DNA of 64,000 nt from Corythucha ciliata (Eukaryota > Arthropoda > Insecta > Hemiptera > Tingidae): positions 14,012,001 to 14,076,000 of the forward strand of contig CM075937.1 in NCBI GenBank assembly GCA_038030265.1. Direction: 5' to 3'. A model generated the notes under the pieces. That model ran no database searches. It was not told the DNA's origin and saw only the letters and a program-made list of their open reading frames with translations. Positions within the stretch are counted from its first letter, which is position 1. Every line of letters starts with the position of its first letter. A program made the position numbers and the translations under genes. Shown in pieces: positions 12,401 through 23,534 of this stretch.

Positions 12401-13660
12401 GGAATAAATTTTCGCAAATATTCGGAGGAGTCTTCACTGGCGGACCAACACGTATCGCGGCCCGGGCCGGATAACTCTATGAGGCTCCTCAGTCTCTACG
12501 TAAACGAGAAATATAATTTTTACGTACCGTTAAACTATGGCTTTTTCCTAATTTTAGCACGAATTGGCAATATTTCTACACCCTATCCGTCAATTATCAC
12601 TTAAAACCAGATAAAGCCGTAAAGTGACGATTTATCTATTTTGGCCGCGCCTTTTCTCAATTTTTGCCACATAAAAATCCCTTTTTGTACAGCCGGGCGT
12701 ATAGACTCGAATTTCGACCGCTGGGAGAGTCTTGAGCGGGAGCGGGCGCACATGAGAGTCATTCCGGCCTCTGGTCGTAAAGAAAAATATCAGCTCGCTA
12801 CGTCTTCTTTTAGGTCGTCTGTTGTTTTTAGTGCATTTCATTCTGAAAATGCACTATTGGTCTCGTCGTGATAGTGGCAAACATGGGCCATGTCATGTTT
12901 TTTTCTCGTTTCAGAGCCTCTAGAACACGAACTCAGTGGTCTCCGGAATTCATATATAAATACATTTCTTTATATTTATACATATATTTATTTATTGGTT
13001 TATTTATAATATTATGGCCGTTTTCTTGTTAGCACGATAACTCTCGAAGAAATCAATTTAGCGGAACGCGCTTTGGCACAACAATCAGTAGTCATATAAG
13101 ACCCCGGTCGGTATTGCATTCGGGCAAAATCGGTCTAGGTGGAGGGGGGAAAATAGGGGTTAAATGGTCAAAAAATCACTATAAATCACCAGTTGATTCT
13201 AGAAGCATCATATTCGGTATGTATACTCCATGTTAGAGTAGCCTTTGATTCCCATTTCAATTTTTCAAAAAAGTCAAGGTGGTGGGGGTGGTCCTTCTGG
13301 TGTGGAAGCGGAATTCGACTCAATAATTTAATGTAACGAAAGCCCTGGGTTACATTGAGATTTATCGAAAACTTTGTTGAGGGGGGGAGGGTGAAACGGG
13401 GGATGAAATTTCAAAAAAAATCGCTTAAACTCACACGTTTAGGTATCATAAAATACGGCACAAAAATTTAATATAACAAAGCCCTTGGAAAACTACCGAA
13501 ACTTTTCGACATTTTTGAAGAGAGGGCGGTGAAAATAGAGGAAGAAGTTCGGCTTAATGAAACAAATTATGGAATCAAAATTATTACTTCTGGTACGGCT
13601 TAGGGTATCCGTATACGGAATGGAATGCACTCTTTCCGACCGCCAACTGCCGGAGCGAAA
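9421..13660. other. no gene recognised
   Basis: About 4.2 kb of mixed composition with many short G- or C-rich runs (for example 9691-9700, 10910-10925). Short open frames have no domain, no splice context and little codon structure. A segment at about 12440-12545 is a copy of a dispersed repeat (listed separately). Around 13130-13550 two loosely similar ~200-bp blocks recur, sharing AATTTAATRTAACRAAAGCCC-type sequence, which suggests an old local duplication. Confidence 0.55.
12440..12545 (+). repeat. dispersed repeat copy 1 (also 31.32 and 56.20 kb)
   Basis: Contains GGCCGGATAACTCTATGAGG, then a LINE-free stretch ending AGAAATATAATTTTTACGT. The same order of motifs is at 56200-56335 (GGCCGGAAATCTCTATGAG ... 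AGAAATATAATTTTTACGT), and a more diverged version is at 31315-31415 (GGCGGAAATCTCTCTTAG ... AGAAATATTCTTTTTACGT). The 31.3 and 56.2 kb copies lie inside reversed family A arrays, so this may be a higher-order element of those arrays. Confidence 0.6.
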
Positions 13661-13664
13661 TTTT

Positions 13665-14575
13665 TTTTATTTTATACCCGCGAATCAAAGCTTTTCTCAC
13701 TTTTAACCTCCAAGTAGCGTTTTTATTCAGTGAATAAGCAATTTTACTCACTTTTAGCCACGAATTGGCGTTTTTAAGAGAGCGAGATCGTTTATTAGGG
13801 CGAATTAGCAATTTTTCTAAACTCAAGCTGGAAATTAGCGTTTTTCTTAATCTTAGCCACGCTAATTAGCGATTTTTCCAAGAATTAGCTCAACCTTAGT
13901 CGGGCTTTTTCCATTACCGCACTAACAATTATTTTTTTCACTTTTAGGTTTTTTTAAATTAGCTTTTTTTCCTAATTTTGAGTCAAAAATAAGTTGCCTT
14001 CGAAAACCGAGAATAGGCGGCACAAATTGGAATTTGTCTCCATTTTAGCCCCAAATTAGCGCTTTTTCTCAATTTTAGCAGCAAATTAGCATTTTTTATT
14101 TTAGAGATTAGCGTTAATTTTCCCACAAATTATAATTTTTCTCGGTGATTTAGCAGCGAATTAGCACTTTGCTAAATTTTAGCTATGAAATTAGCATTTT
14201 TCTTCATTTTAGCTACAAATAAATTGCCTTCAGTCAGAAGCCGTGAAATGACGTCTTTTCAACATTAGTCGTGATTTCAAATTGTTCTATACATTTTACT
14301 CGCAAATTAGAGCTAATGCTATACTTTATCCGCAAGTTTCAGCTGCTTAGCAATATTTTTTTCATTTTTAGCAGCGAATTAGCACTTTTTTCGATGGAGC
14401 TGAAAAATAGCGTTTTACTCAATTTCAACCGCGCTAATTAGTGATTTGGCAAAATTACTCACAGTTTGCCGGTTTTTCTTTTACATTTTGGCCCCGCAAT
14501 ACCAATTTTATGTGTGTCACTTTTAGCTTATGGATTAGCGTTTTTTCTTACTTTTAGCCTCAAATACACCGCAGA
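13665..14575 (-). repeat. family A minisatellite array, reversed
   Basis: Same ~30-bp repeat as at 2-6 kb but on the other strand: repeated TTTTTCTCAATTTTAGC followed by a GCGAATTAGC-like core. Interspersed longer units carry AAGTTGCCTTCGAAAACCG and AAATTGCCTTCAGTCAGAAG, a recurring spacer also seen in the 31, 50, 56 and 57 kb arrays. Confidence 0.85.
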
Positions 14576-14599
14576 AGCCGAGAATTGGCCGATAAGAGT

Positions 14600-15185
14600 C
14601 ACAATTGTTGGGTGGTTTCCCCGGTTTTGGCACTGGTAGAACGCAATACCGCTTCCATTCATATGGTATTTCGCCAGGTTCGAAAATTTTGTTGTAAATA
14701 TCGAGTAAGTGGGTCTTGAAATTACCTGGTAAATGGTCTATTATGGAGTAATCTATTCCGTCCAGTCCGGGTGAAGTGTTAGTTGTTCTGCGCAGGACAT
14801 CGTTCAGTTCTTTGTAACTGATCCTGGTTTGTCGGAAAATGGAGCTCTATACAATTTTGGGTTGGAGGTGATTTGATCGTAATATAAACTGAAGGAGGGG
14901 ATAATTTGTCCAGAAATTCCATGACCCAGTCGTCAGACAAGGACGAAGGTTCTGAGACTCTTTTGTTATTACTTAATTGTTTCCATATATCTTTGATAGG
15001 AGTATTACGACTGAGATTTTCACAAAAGTCCTTCCAGAACGTTTTTTTTGCGTTACTGAATATTAATTTGGCGGCCGCGGATTGTTTTTTATACGTTAGG
15101 AAGTTATCAAGAGTTGGTTGGTTTTTGTAGTTCAGGAAAGCCTGTTTTCTAATATTGTCAGCCGTGGCACACTGACTGTTCCACC
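14600..15185 (-). pseudogene. LINE ORF2 fragment (linker and RT start)
   Basis: Read on the minus strand, 15185-14850 has a Jockey/I-type linker: paired Trp near 15180, then YKNQPTLDNFLTYKKQSA and KKTFWKDFCENLS, then IKDIWKQL. The RT N-terminus follows at about 14800-14620 with TSPGLDGIDYSIIDHLPG and WKRYCVLPVPKPGK. It stops at 14600, before the catalytic palm motifs, where family A repeat begins. There are several frame breaks. The upstream (right) neighbour is an ORF1 fragment, so endonuclease and half of ORF1 were deleted. The assignment to a LINE is firm; the clade is inferred. Confidence 0.82.
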
Positions 15186-15700
15186 ATTATCGTTGAGTTT
15201 CTCGTCGACCTGCCCGATTTCCCCCTACATATCGGTATGCATTGCTCCTAGGAATTAGTAACTTCTGAAATAAAATTTTGATGCTGGGAGGAGCCAGAGA
15301 CTTTCCCCGAACATTGTTTTTTATTTCGTCCTCTGAAAGTGACTTTTCGACCCCACGTATTACACCCCATCTGTTTGCAAGATGTAGCGGCACATAAACG
15401 TTGAAACCCTTATATCTTTTACGATGTTAGAATCTACTAATTTGTTTGATGAGGCAAAGTTATTTAACTCAACAATTATTCTGTTTCTACCACTTTTTAA
15501 TAAGGTGAACTTTGTCCGATATTTCTTTGTGGTTTTAGAATAGTAATTTCCTTATTGTCATAGGATGAATCCGAGCGGCTCCGGATTTGTCCGATGATGA
15601 ACTTTTTAAGTACACTTGGAATGGACCGGACTCATTTTTTGGCTTATTATTTCTCAATAATAATTGGCTTATTATTTCGCAATAATAAGTCTTTGTAATC
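15186..15700 (-). pseudogene. LINE ORF1 (gag-like) fragment
   Basis: Minus-strand translation gives a Jockey-type ORF1 RNA-binding segment: GPFQVYLKSSSSDK (about 15635-15595), IHPMTIRKLLF, then after a frame break SGRNRIIVELNNFASSNKLV and VPLHLANRWGVIRGVEKSLS with SEDEI (about 15385-15325). This order (YL...HP...GKNR-like...AN.LV...GVIRGV..xxSEDEI) is typical of insect non-LTR ORF1 proteins upstream of their zinc knuckles. No zinc knuckles follow; the sequence joins an ORF2 linker fragment at about 15186. Non-functional. Confidence 0.75.
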
Positions 15701-15724
15701 GTATCGCAAAAAAAGTTTTTTTGA

Positions 15725-16105
15725 CCCCTCCTCAAAATTTGTAGTTTTACGTTTCAAAGTGCGTAGAATCCAAATCTGCAATAAAAAAAAATGTCCGTCC
15801 GCCGTCCGCCGTCCACCGTCCGGGCCATATCTTGCCCTAGGATTGCTCGAAAAAACTCGTTCTTTCGCACATAGACTCCATTTGGGGTCTAGTTGGTCCT
15901 AACATCTGATCAGTTTGATCAAATAACCTCCTTGGGTTTTATGGGCCAAAAGCGGGTCCAAAATGGGGATTTTCAAAGGATTTGGGGTCATAGGGGTGTG
16001 GGGTGTCGATTTTCATGTAATTTCAAGCCGGATTTGACTACATCCATGAATAATAAACCCACAGTCGAAATAATAAGGCATTGTTCGATAATTCGCAGCG
16101 TTTTT
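15725..16105 (+). repeat. ~370-bp dispersed repeat, copy 1
   Basis: Nearly identical to 42000-42365. Shared blocks include TTTGTAGTTTTACGTTTCAA, CCATATCTTGCCCTAGGATT, CAAAAGCGGGTCCAAAATGG and AAGGCATTGTTCGATAATTC. The copies differ in a short A-rich run and in the number of GTCCGCC units (this copy has a longer CCGTCC series near 15795-15823). There is no coding frame shared by both. It is probably a non-autonomous mobile element, but no terminal repeats or target duplications were identified. Confidence 0.85.
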
Positions 16106-16502
16106 TCTAATAATTTGAGACACGTTGTTTGCTTGTTTCTATCTCTTGTTGATTCGCGTCCTTCATTTCGACTGTCATCAGCAGGGGGGAACTCCCCCAC
16201 CCAATTTTTCTCCCATGTCTCCTCCCTTCAACGCTCTATACTCTTTTTCAGTCGCGGCGGATATATATTTAAAAACAAGGGAAAATAATTGAAATAAAAA
16301 ATTAAAATACTTGTCTGCACAAAATTCGTCGAAGATGTATTCCCCCGCGGGTCCGGGTAAAGCGAAAAGGTGCCACAAGAAAAGGAGCGATGTTCACTTC
16401 ACAAAGTCCAACGAACGAAGTTCATCTATAAAGAAAGCTGCGACGGCGCTAAGCCGCCACGCCCCGAGTTCCCGTTTTGGCCTCACGGTCTACATCAGCT
16501 AA
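16106..16502. other. no gene; short segment shared with 49.80 kb
   Basis: No gene is visible. At 16434-16500 the sequence AAAGCTGCGACGGCGCTAAG and the following CGAGTTCCCGTTTTGGC resemble 49800-49870 (AAAGCTGCGGCGCTTAGCCG, CAGAGTCCCCGTTTCGC). This is a short diverged dispersed repeat of unknown kind. Confidence 0.4.
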
Positions 16503-16504
16503 AC

Positions 16505-17520
16505 TAAATTTGGCGGATTCGTCGCGTTCAAATCCGGCAGTTTCGAGGTTTTTGCCGTTTCAAAAACCAATTTTACTGACTTTCGTTCTCACAGAACCCA
16601 TTTTCGAGGATTTTGGCCTATTCAAAAACCAAATTTCTTGGTTTTCTCTCTTTATAAAATTAGTTTCCCAGGTTTGATTAATTTAAAAAAAAAAAAAAAA
16701 CAAATTCGTCGAAAAGCTAACGAAAGAAAATAATTTCGTTTTTTTGGCTTTTTCAAATTACAATTTCGCTGGAGGGTTTTCAACAATTTTTTTTGGAGAT
16801 TGACAAAATTTCGAATTTCGCACCTTAAAACCCCAATTTCACGAAGTTTTGTTACTTCGTACACACATTTTGCCGATTTTCTCGCTTTTAAACCCCAAAT
16901 TCCCCGAGATTTGTTCTTTAAACAACCTATTTTATGAAATTTTGCAGATTCAGAACTCAATTTCGTGAACTTTGCTCCTTGCTCCTTCATTGGGTGATTT
17001 TCGCCCCATGAAAAACCCAATTTTGTGGCTTTGACTCTTATTGGCGAAAAACGTACGTCGAGAAAACAAATTTCGTGATTTTGGCTTTTTCAATACACAA
17101 GTTTACAGTCAATTTTACACATCCAAATGTATCAACATTCAATGTTTCTACTTTTGCACCTTCAAAACTCAATTTCACGGATTTCTATCAATTAGTAACC
17201 CGCAATCGCACTGATTTTCCCGCTTTTAAAACCAAAATTTCCTGGTTTTTAGATCTTACTGAAATCAGTTTTGTGGGTAGAATTCAGAAAATGAATTTGG
17301 CTTGTTCATTAACTACATTCCCGGATTTCGTTTATCAAAACCTAAATTTCGTCAATTTCGTTCATACAAATTACCACCTTTCGCGGATTATCTATCGTTC
17401 AAAACCTAATTTCGTGCATTTAGCTCATTTAAACCACAATTTTTCGGACGTTGGCTATTTTACTAGCCATATTTCGTGGGTTAGGCTCTTTCTGGAATCC
17501 ACAGTTTCACGGCTTTAGCC
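16505..17520 (+). repeat. family B minisatellite array
   Basis: Degenerate tandem repeat with units of roughly 33-45 bp built around CCAATTTCGTGGATTTTGG, then a TTTTTCAAAA-type stretch. The format (an ATTTCGNGG core plus an A/T-rich linker) recalls family A, but the linker sequence differs. The open frames across it (for example 17075-17518) are not convincing as genes. Confidence 0.75.
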
Positions 17521-17539
17521 TATGCTGAAAACTAACATT

Positions 17540-17807
17540 AAAAAAACAAGAGCCGGTGCGTCCGTGGGGGCTAAGCGCGTTGCGTTCCAGTGGCCTGGTA
17601 ACCCACGGACACTACGGTCGTGGGTTCGATTCCTGTACTGGTCAATCAATAAATTTTTGCCAGCCTCTGGGTGTTGAGGACTCCTACCCTTCGACCATTC
17701 GTTGTAGGAAAGACGCCATGGCAATATGGCAAAAGCCTCCGCCTATGTCATTCCCCTCTCACTATTGTGACACTATCAGGCAATACATAAAAAAAAAAAA
17801 AAAAAAA
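17540..17807 (+). mobile_element. tRNA-derived SINE with poly(A) tail
   Basis: The head resembles a type II (Leu-like) tRNA gene: GGGGGCTAAGCGCGTTGCGT near the A-box region, and a consensus B box TGGGTTCGATTCC at about 17623-17635. A ~150-bp tRNA-unrelated body follows and the element ends in about 18-19 A at 17790-17808. Family B repeat flanks both sides, so it inserted into that array. No target duplication was recognisable. It is a typical Pol III SINE; the parental tRNA is inferred from the A/B boxes and the long variable region. Confidence 0.72.
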
Positions 17808-17808
17808 T

Positions 17809-17975
17809 TCGCGATTTTCGCATTTTGAACCCAAATTTTTCAGAGGATTTTTGCTCTTCGATAACCAATATCGCGGATTTTGCTTCTTCAAGACCCAATT
17901 TCACGAAATTTTGGCTATTTCAAACCTCATTTTTGATGGGCTTCATTCTTTAAAACCTTAATTTCCCATATCAGG
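17809..17975 (+). repeat. family B minisatellite, continuation
   Basis: Resumes the array interrupted by the SINE: CGCGATTTTCGCATTTTGAA, ATATCGCGGATTTTGCTTCT and CCCAATTTCACGAAATTTTG follow one another at about 40-bp spacing. Confidence 0.65.
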
Positions 17976-19215
17976 AACGCTGAAATGGTCGGGTGGGCGG
18001 ACCCCTCTTTAAAATCGAACTGATCTACGATTAATCGTTGTTGACTTGCTTTTAGGCGTCCTACGACTGTTACGTCCTGCTTTCTGTAAAAAATGTCCCA
18101 CTGTCGTCCTATTTTTCGTATCGTAACCACTTTTAGATCTCGTCGCCATAGCGGTTAATGGAGGGAACTTCTTGGCTAATACAGAAGGGGAGGGTTTTGA
18201 AGCATTTCAAACCTGCTGACTCATTCAAAAAGCAATTCAAAAGCACCTGAAACAATCATCTCTTGAATGTTAAGACAAAGACCGCAATCGAATGAAAGAT
18301 GTCCATTCGTTGCGGAAAAATGTGACAAATTATTTTCTCGGTTGCAAAGAAGTGTCTGTCTTGGGAGGCGAGTGACTTGAAAAACAGCGTCGACTGAGTC
18401 ACGCCACGATGGGGAGGAATCCTTGTGAATTAATTATGCTCGAGAAAAAAAAAAAAAAAACTCGCTATTTTGATGGATGGTGACTCTAAAATTGCGTTAA
18501 GTTAAAATTAACACGCGAAATGAGAGGCACGGAGTGAGGGAGGGAATAATTGTGAAAAATAAAAGATTGACAACATTCTCGTCGTATATAGCGAAATAAA
18601 TCTCGAAGTAATTACGATATAGCGCTACTTTCTTCTTTCTGTGAGCCTTCGCACTTTTTTTCTTTATAACTTTCTCACTCACTCTCACACTCATCGCCGG
18701 CAGTCGCTAATTGAGATTTAAAGCTCACTCGGCGAAGAAGATGCAGCACATGGCAAAGCCTCCTCCTCAAGCCGCTTTTCTTCTATACTTTTCACCTCGC
18801 AGCTCCTCTCTTTTCCCATTTTCTTCCTCTTCTTCTTTTAAAACTAACAGTGGCCTAAATGAATCCTTTTATTCCCCCTCTTCTATAGCAAGCCCAAATG
18901 TAGAATTTTCGGAACAACTGTCGTCTGGGGCGGTTGAATGAGCGGGGGTTCGTAGAGGTGGAGGGGGGGGGGTGTAAAAAATATTTAAAACAAGAATTGT
19001 AGCTTTATAAGGTCGTTGCAAGCAGCTGGCTCGTACCTTTCCCAACCAATTTTCAGCCCGCACTTCTTCCTCAACCCCATAGTTTTGCTGGTATAGACGG
19101 TGAAGAGTGCTTATATCCTTATAAGTTTGTTTTAAACGGTATGTATGAAAGGCAACAAACTGGGTGTGCGAGAGGTCTAGGGTGGTGGGGTCAACTGTGC
19201 TGTTTTGAAAGCTTT
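17976..19215. other. no gene recognised
   Basis: Mixed sequence. A 67-codon open frame at 17927-18130 (minus) has no motif I recognise and could be a degenerate transposon piece. Frames around 18711-18941 are low-complexity Ser/Pro-rich. There is a G9-10 run near 18961. Confidence 0.5.
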
Positions 19216-19218
19216 ATA

Positions 19219-19470
19219 ATTGAATGGCTGGCACGAACAACGTTGCAACAGACAAAATTAAATTTTTAGAGAATCAAACTTTTTTACTTCCGAGTAAAAA
19301 AAATTGTGTTCCTACAAAAATTTGTTCCGTATAATTATTTGTTGGCTCCCAGGGCTGCCAACACTGCTCAAAACACTCCCTGAGCTCTTCCTACTACCAC
19401 CTAAGCCTCAGTAAAATCTTCACTTTTACAAAAAGGTCCGTTCCAACGTTGTTCGTGCCAGCCATTCAAT
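19219..19470. mobile_element. MITE with perfect 27-bp inverted ends and TA flanks
   Basis: The left end, ATTGAATGGCTGGCACGAAC continuing ..AACGTTG (19219-19245), is repeated as its exact reverse complement at 19444-19470. Both are flanked by TA (19217-19218 and 19471-19472), as expected for Tc1/mariner-type target duplication. The complementarity continues imperfectly inward (CAACAGAC versus GAACGGAC). The 198-bp interior is non-coding and A/T-rich. The perfect ends suggest fairly recent activity compared with the surrounding repeats. Confidence 0.8.
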
Positions 19471-21350
19471 TATTTAATTATTTAAAAAAATATTCTTCCT
19501 TTACACCGTCATCAGCACAACACACACTCAACATTGGCCGGATAATTAACCCCGCGCTCGTGTGCGAGGGTGAAAAAAAAAAAAAAAAAAATCCGGTAGG
19601 TACGCTGTCAGATTATTCAATGTCAACTTTTTCAAACAATAATTAATTACCTATTAGATGGGTACAGCCAACTCCCCCCACATTTACCAACACACAGATT
19701 TAATTACGTCCGCGGTCGTCGTGGAAAAGGGTATCAGGTCATAATGCTAAATGTTGCTTTTGGAAGAGAGACGATTTTTTTGGTTGTCCATTGACAATCT
19801 ATCAAGAAGAAAATACAACAATGGTCAAAATGAGGAATAACTACACTCGAAAGCTTCAAAAGCACCTCAGCCGCTTTTTCTAGTTGTCATTATACGCTAG
19901 CGGTCTGACCATTCTATTGTTTTGCTGCGCTCGTTCAGGTTTTATCTTTCTGTTATTTCAAGAGTTTCTCTTTCCATTAAAAGTAATTAAAATGGAAAAC
20001 GTGCCAGTTTTTCGATGAGCGGTAATATGTCAACTCGGAGAGAAAAGCTATATCGCTAATAACGATTTTTAAGGCGACATTTCAAGCTCAGAGACCCCAT
20101 TTTAATGATAAAAGCGGCAGTGGACGTAGAAACTAGAAGAAGAAGAAAAAAATTGTATTAGGCTGTCGCTGGGGACAAGGGTGAGACTTGTAGTTGATGA
20201 TGATGACCAACGAGGGTGTAATAGAGGGATGGGTAAAAAGGTTTCATACCCCTTCCCCATCACACCAAAACCACCGCACAACTATGGCTTCTTTTTTCGC
20301 CTTCGACCCCCCCAAGCTCTATATCTCTTTCTCGTCAATTTCTTCCACCCCCCGCAACCCAACCAACCACCCACCACTGTGGCATTACACCTTGAAGAAA
20401 GTTGCGTGCTTCGAATGCTTCATTTCCTTCATTACTGAGTCCACGCCACAATTATATCTGGGCCTCTCGGCAAATACCGCGCGAGCAAAAGAAGAGACGA
20501 AGACTGTGTGATGGAAGTAGAGTCGGTGGCAAGGGTGGTTGGGGGTTGAAACAGAAAATGACACTGGAAAAGAAAAGGGCAAGCCCCTAGTTTCGAGTTG
20601 CTGGTTCTGTTCAGTTTCATCGACCGTCGAGGCCTCACTTTTTACGGCAAATTGCCTCTAAAAAGGGACAGAATGCTGAGGAAATGATTGCAATGGGTAA
20701 AAAAAAAAAGAAGTAAAAGGATAGTCCAACACTTTACTGCAGGAACGAATGAATGTGCTGAGCTTTGAAAAAGGGCACCTACAAGACATATTTTTGGGAG
20801 TTGAGGCTCGTTTCGATTGTCGAATTTCCCAAGTCGAAAACCCCTGAGATGTGCGGTTCCATCCAATATTTATTTATTTTTTCAAAAACTGCGTGAAGGA
20901 GGGACTTAAGTCACCAATTTTCAGCGTAATTTTCCTGGTACTGTCCACAGCGCCTCTAAGAGATCGTCAGCGCCAGAAATTAGTCATTTTGCCACATCCC
21001 CTATCGCTAGTTTAGGACGATTTTTCTTGACACAAGAGAAGCCTTTCAAGGTCCTTACGTGGTGCCATAGTTGGGAACAAGTGTTTTGATTTCGCTTAGT
21101 ATACTTCCGATACTACTGTATCATCTTCGGAGCTAAATTCAAAGTTCTAGAAATGTTTTAAATTAATTATTAAATGAATGTGTATGAATACTTTGATACA
21201 TAAAATTGTGTGGAGGACCCCACGATACTTCCATGTTCCCGATTTTCAATTACAAGAAGAAATAAATAAAATTTTTATATAAAACAAAAGAAACAAAAAA
21301 GTACATCTCAGTGATTGTGGTAGTGGTGATAGTGGTAATTGATTACAACG
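19471..21350. other. no gene recognised
   Basis: Overlapping open frames at 20181-20638 on both strands are Pro/His/Thr-rich or basic with no domain. There is an A17-18 run near 19574 and no recognised RNA gene. The end of this stretch would contain the 3' flank of the small gene at 21431-21667 (minus). Confidence 0.5.
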
Positions 21351-21352
21351 TA

Positions 21353-21358
21353 TTTATT
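21353..21358 (-). promoter_or_regulatory. candidate poly(A) signal
   Basis: AATAAA on the minus strand about 73 nt beyond the stop codon of the small Arg/Gly-rich reading frame (21431-21667), a suitable distance for a 3' processing signal. Confidence 0.35.
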
Positions 21359-21430
21359 TATACGACCGTAGAATCTAAAAAAAAAAAAGCTCCAGTACTC
21401 AATAGTGCACACTTGAAAATAATAATTAAC

Positions 21431-21667
21431 TTACATTGGGCCGTTATTAACACCACCACGGCGACCTCTTCCCCTCCGCCTTTGCCACCGATGACGGCTC
21501 CTACCACCACGAGCACCGTCTCTTTCGGCGGCAGGGGCCTCCGCGGTGACAGAGGGTTGTGGTGCTTCTGCTTCGACGACTTCGTGTTCGTTGTCAATTG
21601 GTGGCTGTTGGTCTGGTGCCTCTTCCAGTTCAGCTTCGGCGACACCTTCGACACGATTGGCTGCCAT
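21431..21667 (-). CDS. candidate small acidic/Arg-Gly-rich protein
   Basis: 78 codons from a genuine ATG (21667-21665) to TAA. The first ~50 residues are acidic and Ala/Glu/Pro-rich (VEGVAEAELEEAPDQ); the C-terminal ~25 residues are strongly basic with RG/RGG character (RWQRRRGRGRRGG). Support for a real gene: a plausible 54-bp GT-AG intron lies directly upstream (GTTAGTAAC donor at 21721, TTTAG acceptor at 21668), the same size class as the UGT introns. An in-frame TGA precedes the ATG across that splice, which fixes the start. An AATAAA lies 73 nt downstream. The codon content is GC-richer than the neighbourhood. RG-rich tails commonly bind RNA, but I do not recognise the family and assign no function. 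The overlapping frames at 21311-21691 (plus) and 21358-21678 (minus) are less protein-like. Confidence 0.45.
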   Translation of the reverse strand: MAANRVEGVAEAELEEAPDQQPPIDNEHEVVEAEAPQPSVTAEAPAAERDGARGGRSRHRWQRRRGRGRRGGVNNGPM

Positions 21668-21721
21668 CTAAATGTCATATCTTTTATTTAACATAGCAAT
21701 CTTCATAAGAATGTTACTAAC

Positions 21722-23530
21722 CAGCAGTCCTTTACTCCCGATTGCTCACCCTAGAGCAGCAGAGCAAGTTAATTTTGAAATTGAAGTACATAATATGAAT
21801 TCTCAAAAATCACAGCCCAATAACAATTAATAATGTACTGGGTCCAGTGCAATGGCGGTTCGGACTGCTCGTGACGTAGGTGAAGGACAGTGATCTGCGC
21901 CACCTATAGAAAATTTAGCCACCTTGCCTTGGACGATTTCCGTGGAAAAAGCGAAGATTTAGAACTGCAGGTTATGGGTTTATTTCTTGTTGCCTAGAGC
22001 CTCTTTGTCAGTATTTTTATTCACATTGCTAGCATTACTACGAGTGTATTTCGGTTTCAAATACTACACGATTTTTTGAGTTTTTCGTTTATTTCGAGTC
22101 TACAATTATACATCCTTCGTGTGCTTCTCATCTGAAGTCAGAAAAATGCGATACTATTGCTGCTTCGGTGACTGTACGAGTTCTTCCATTTCGGGTCGGT
22201 TCCTTTATTCCTTTCCCTCAACCTTACCGACACTTGACTGAAAACGTCTTAAATTGAGGAAAAAGGGAAGAGAAAGTACATGTGAAGGAGTGTGGATAAG
22301 TGCGCAACTATGATGGGACTTCATGTTAAGGTGCCGCCGGAACGACGAGTTTTCATCGGTACGTTTCGTGAGACGGAGGCTGAAGAATAAAATCAGAAAT
22401 GAATAACTGCAAAAGTGGTTTTAGTTTGACGGAAATGAGAGAAAAATAAGTTCACTTCACACAGCACAAGACAAGAGTAACCCATAACCTGGCCTAAGCG
22501 GGTTGCATACTATTGAAGTAGGACTGGAGAGCGCATGACTAGAAATCGTCTATTTCTCTGTAGATCAAGCAAAAAATGAATGAAAAGCCATAATAAGTGC
22601 CTGGAAATTTTTTTAAAAGCGATATAATTTGGCGGAGTTGTTCCTGAGACTTTATGTACCGTTTGAAGGCCCAGTTAATTGATACGTACCACGTGAAGCC
22701 TCGTGTATTCGGTACAGACAGCTCTCGGCGCAGTGACGGGCGAGTTTATTATGTGTATCAGTGAGAAACGACCAGTAAACTTCATGAGGGAGCAAGGAAG
22801 GGCTTCCCTGCTGCCCACGACAATCACGATCATGAGCATTTCTTAGATAGGTTGGACAATAAAGCTGAAGTTTAAAAAGTGTTCCCTGTCATGAATAAAA
22901 GTAGAAGTAATTTAGTATTCATGGTGTCCTTCGACCAGAATCCCGGCCTGGAACCTCGCCGTATTCAATCACTGTCGATATCGAGGAGTTTGTTTGCCTC
23001 ATGTGGGGCCTTAGTACGAACTCGCGCGAAAATGCCGCTAGACGTGATTGCTATGGCGGGATAATGTTATTTCTTATTTGGCGTCCTTGGATCCCGCATG
23101 CTGCTTTTTCCCCGACCGTTCATACTAAGGCCCCTGGCCGCATACCCAGGATGGAGTTGGGCGAGTCACACCCTCACCTTACGAGCGTATTGGTCGATGT
23201 ACGGTTTGTTGTACAAACACCGCACCGAGAACCCTTAATACGAAGCCAAGTGTTACGGGGCGCTTATACTATTGTTGAGTCGTCACGAAAACTCATTGTT
23301 TAACGAGAAAATTGCTGTACTTAGCTCTATCTTAAAAGAATTTCTAAAATTTTCACAACTGAGATGATACCCTGCTCCTGCAGCAGTTTCTTTGCTCCAA
23401 CCATTACACTTTGCGGCCCTGCGATCACTTGTTTTACAGGAACATTGTTCTGCAGGCAATAATGCTTAGTTCTGCTGATGCTACCGTATAATATCCAAAA
23501 TTCGGTTCGCCACTACCGTAAACACACTGT
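21722..23530. other. no gene recognised
   Basis: May include the 5' untranslated exon and promoter of the small gene at its left end. Frames at 22879-23064 and 23001-23303 overlap, carry no known domain and lack splice support. Nothing else is identified. Confidence 0.45.
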
Positions 23531-23534
23531 TGGA

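Noticed and set aside
21311..21691. 126-codon plus-strand frame and 106-codon minus-strand frame over the small RG-rich gene
   Set aside because: Low-complexity shadows; the 78-codon frame has the ATG, splice acceptor and poly(A) context.
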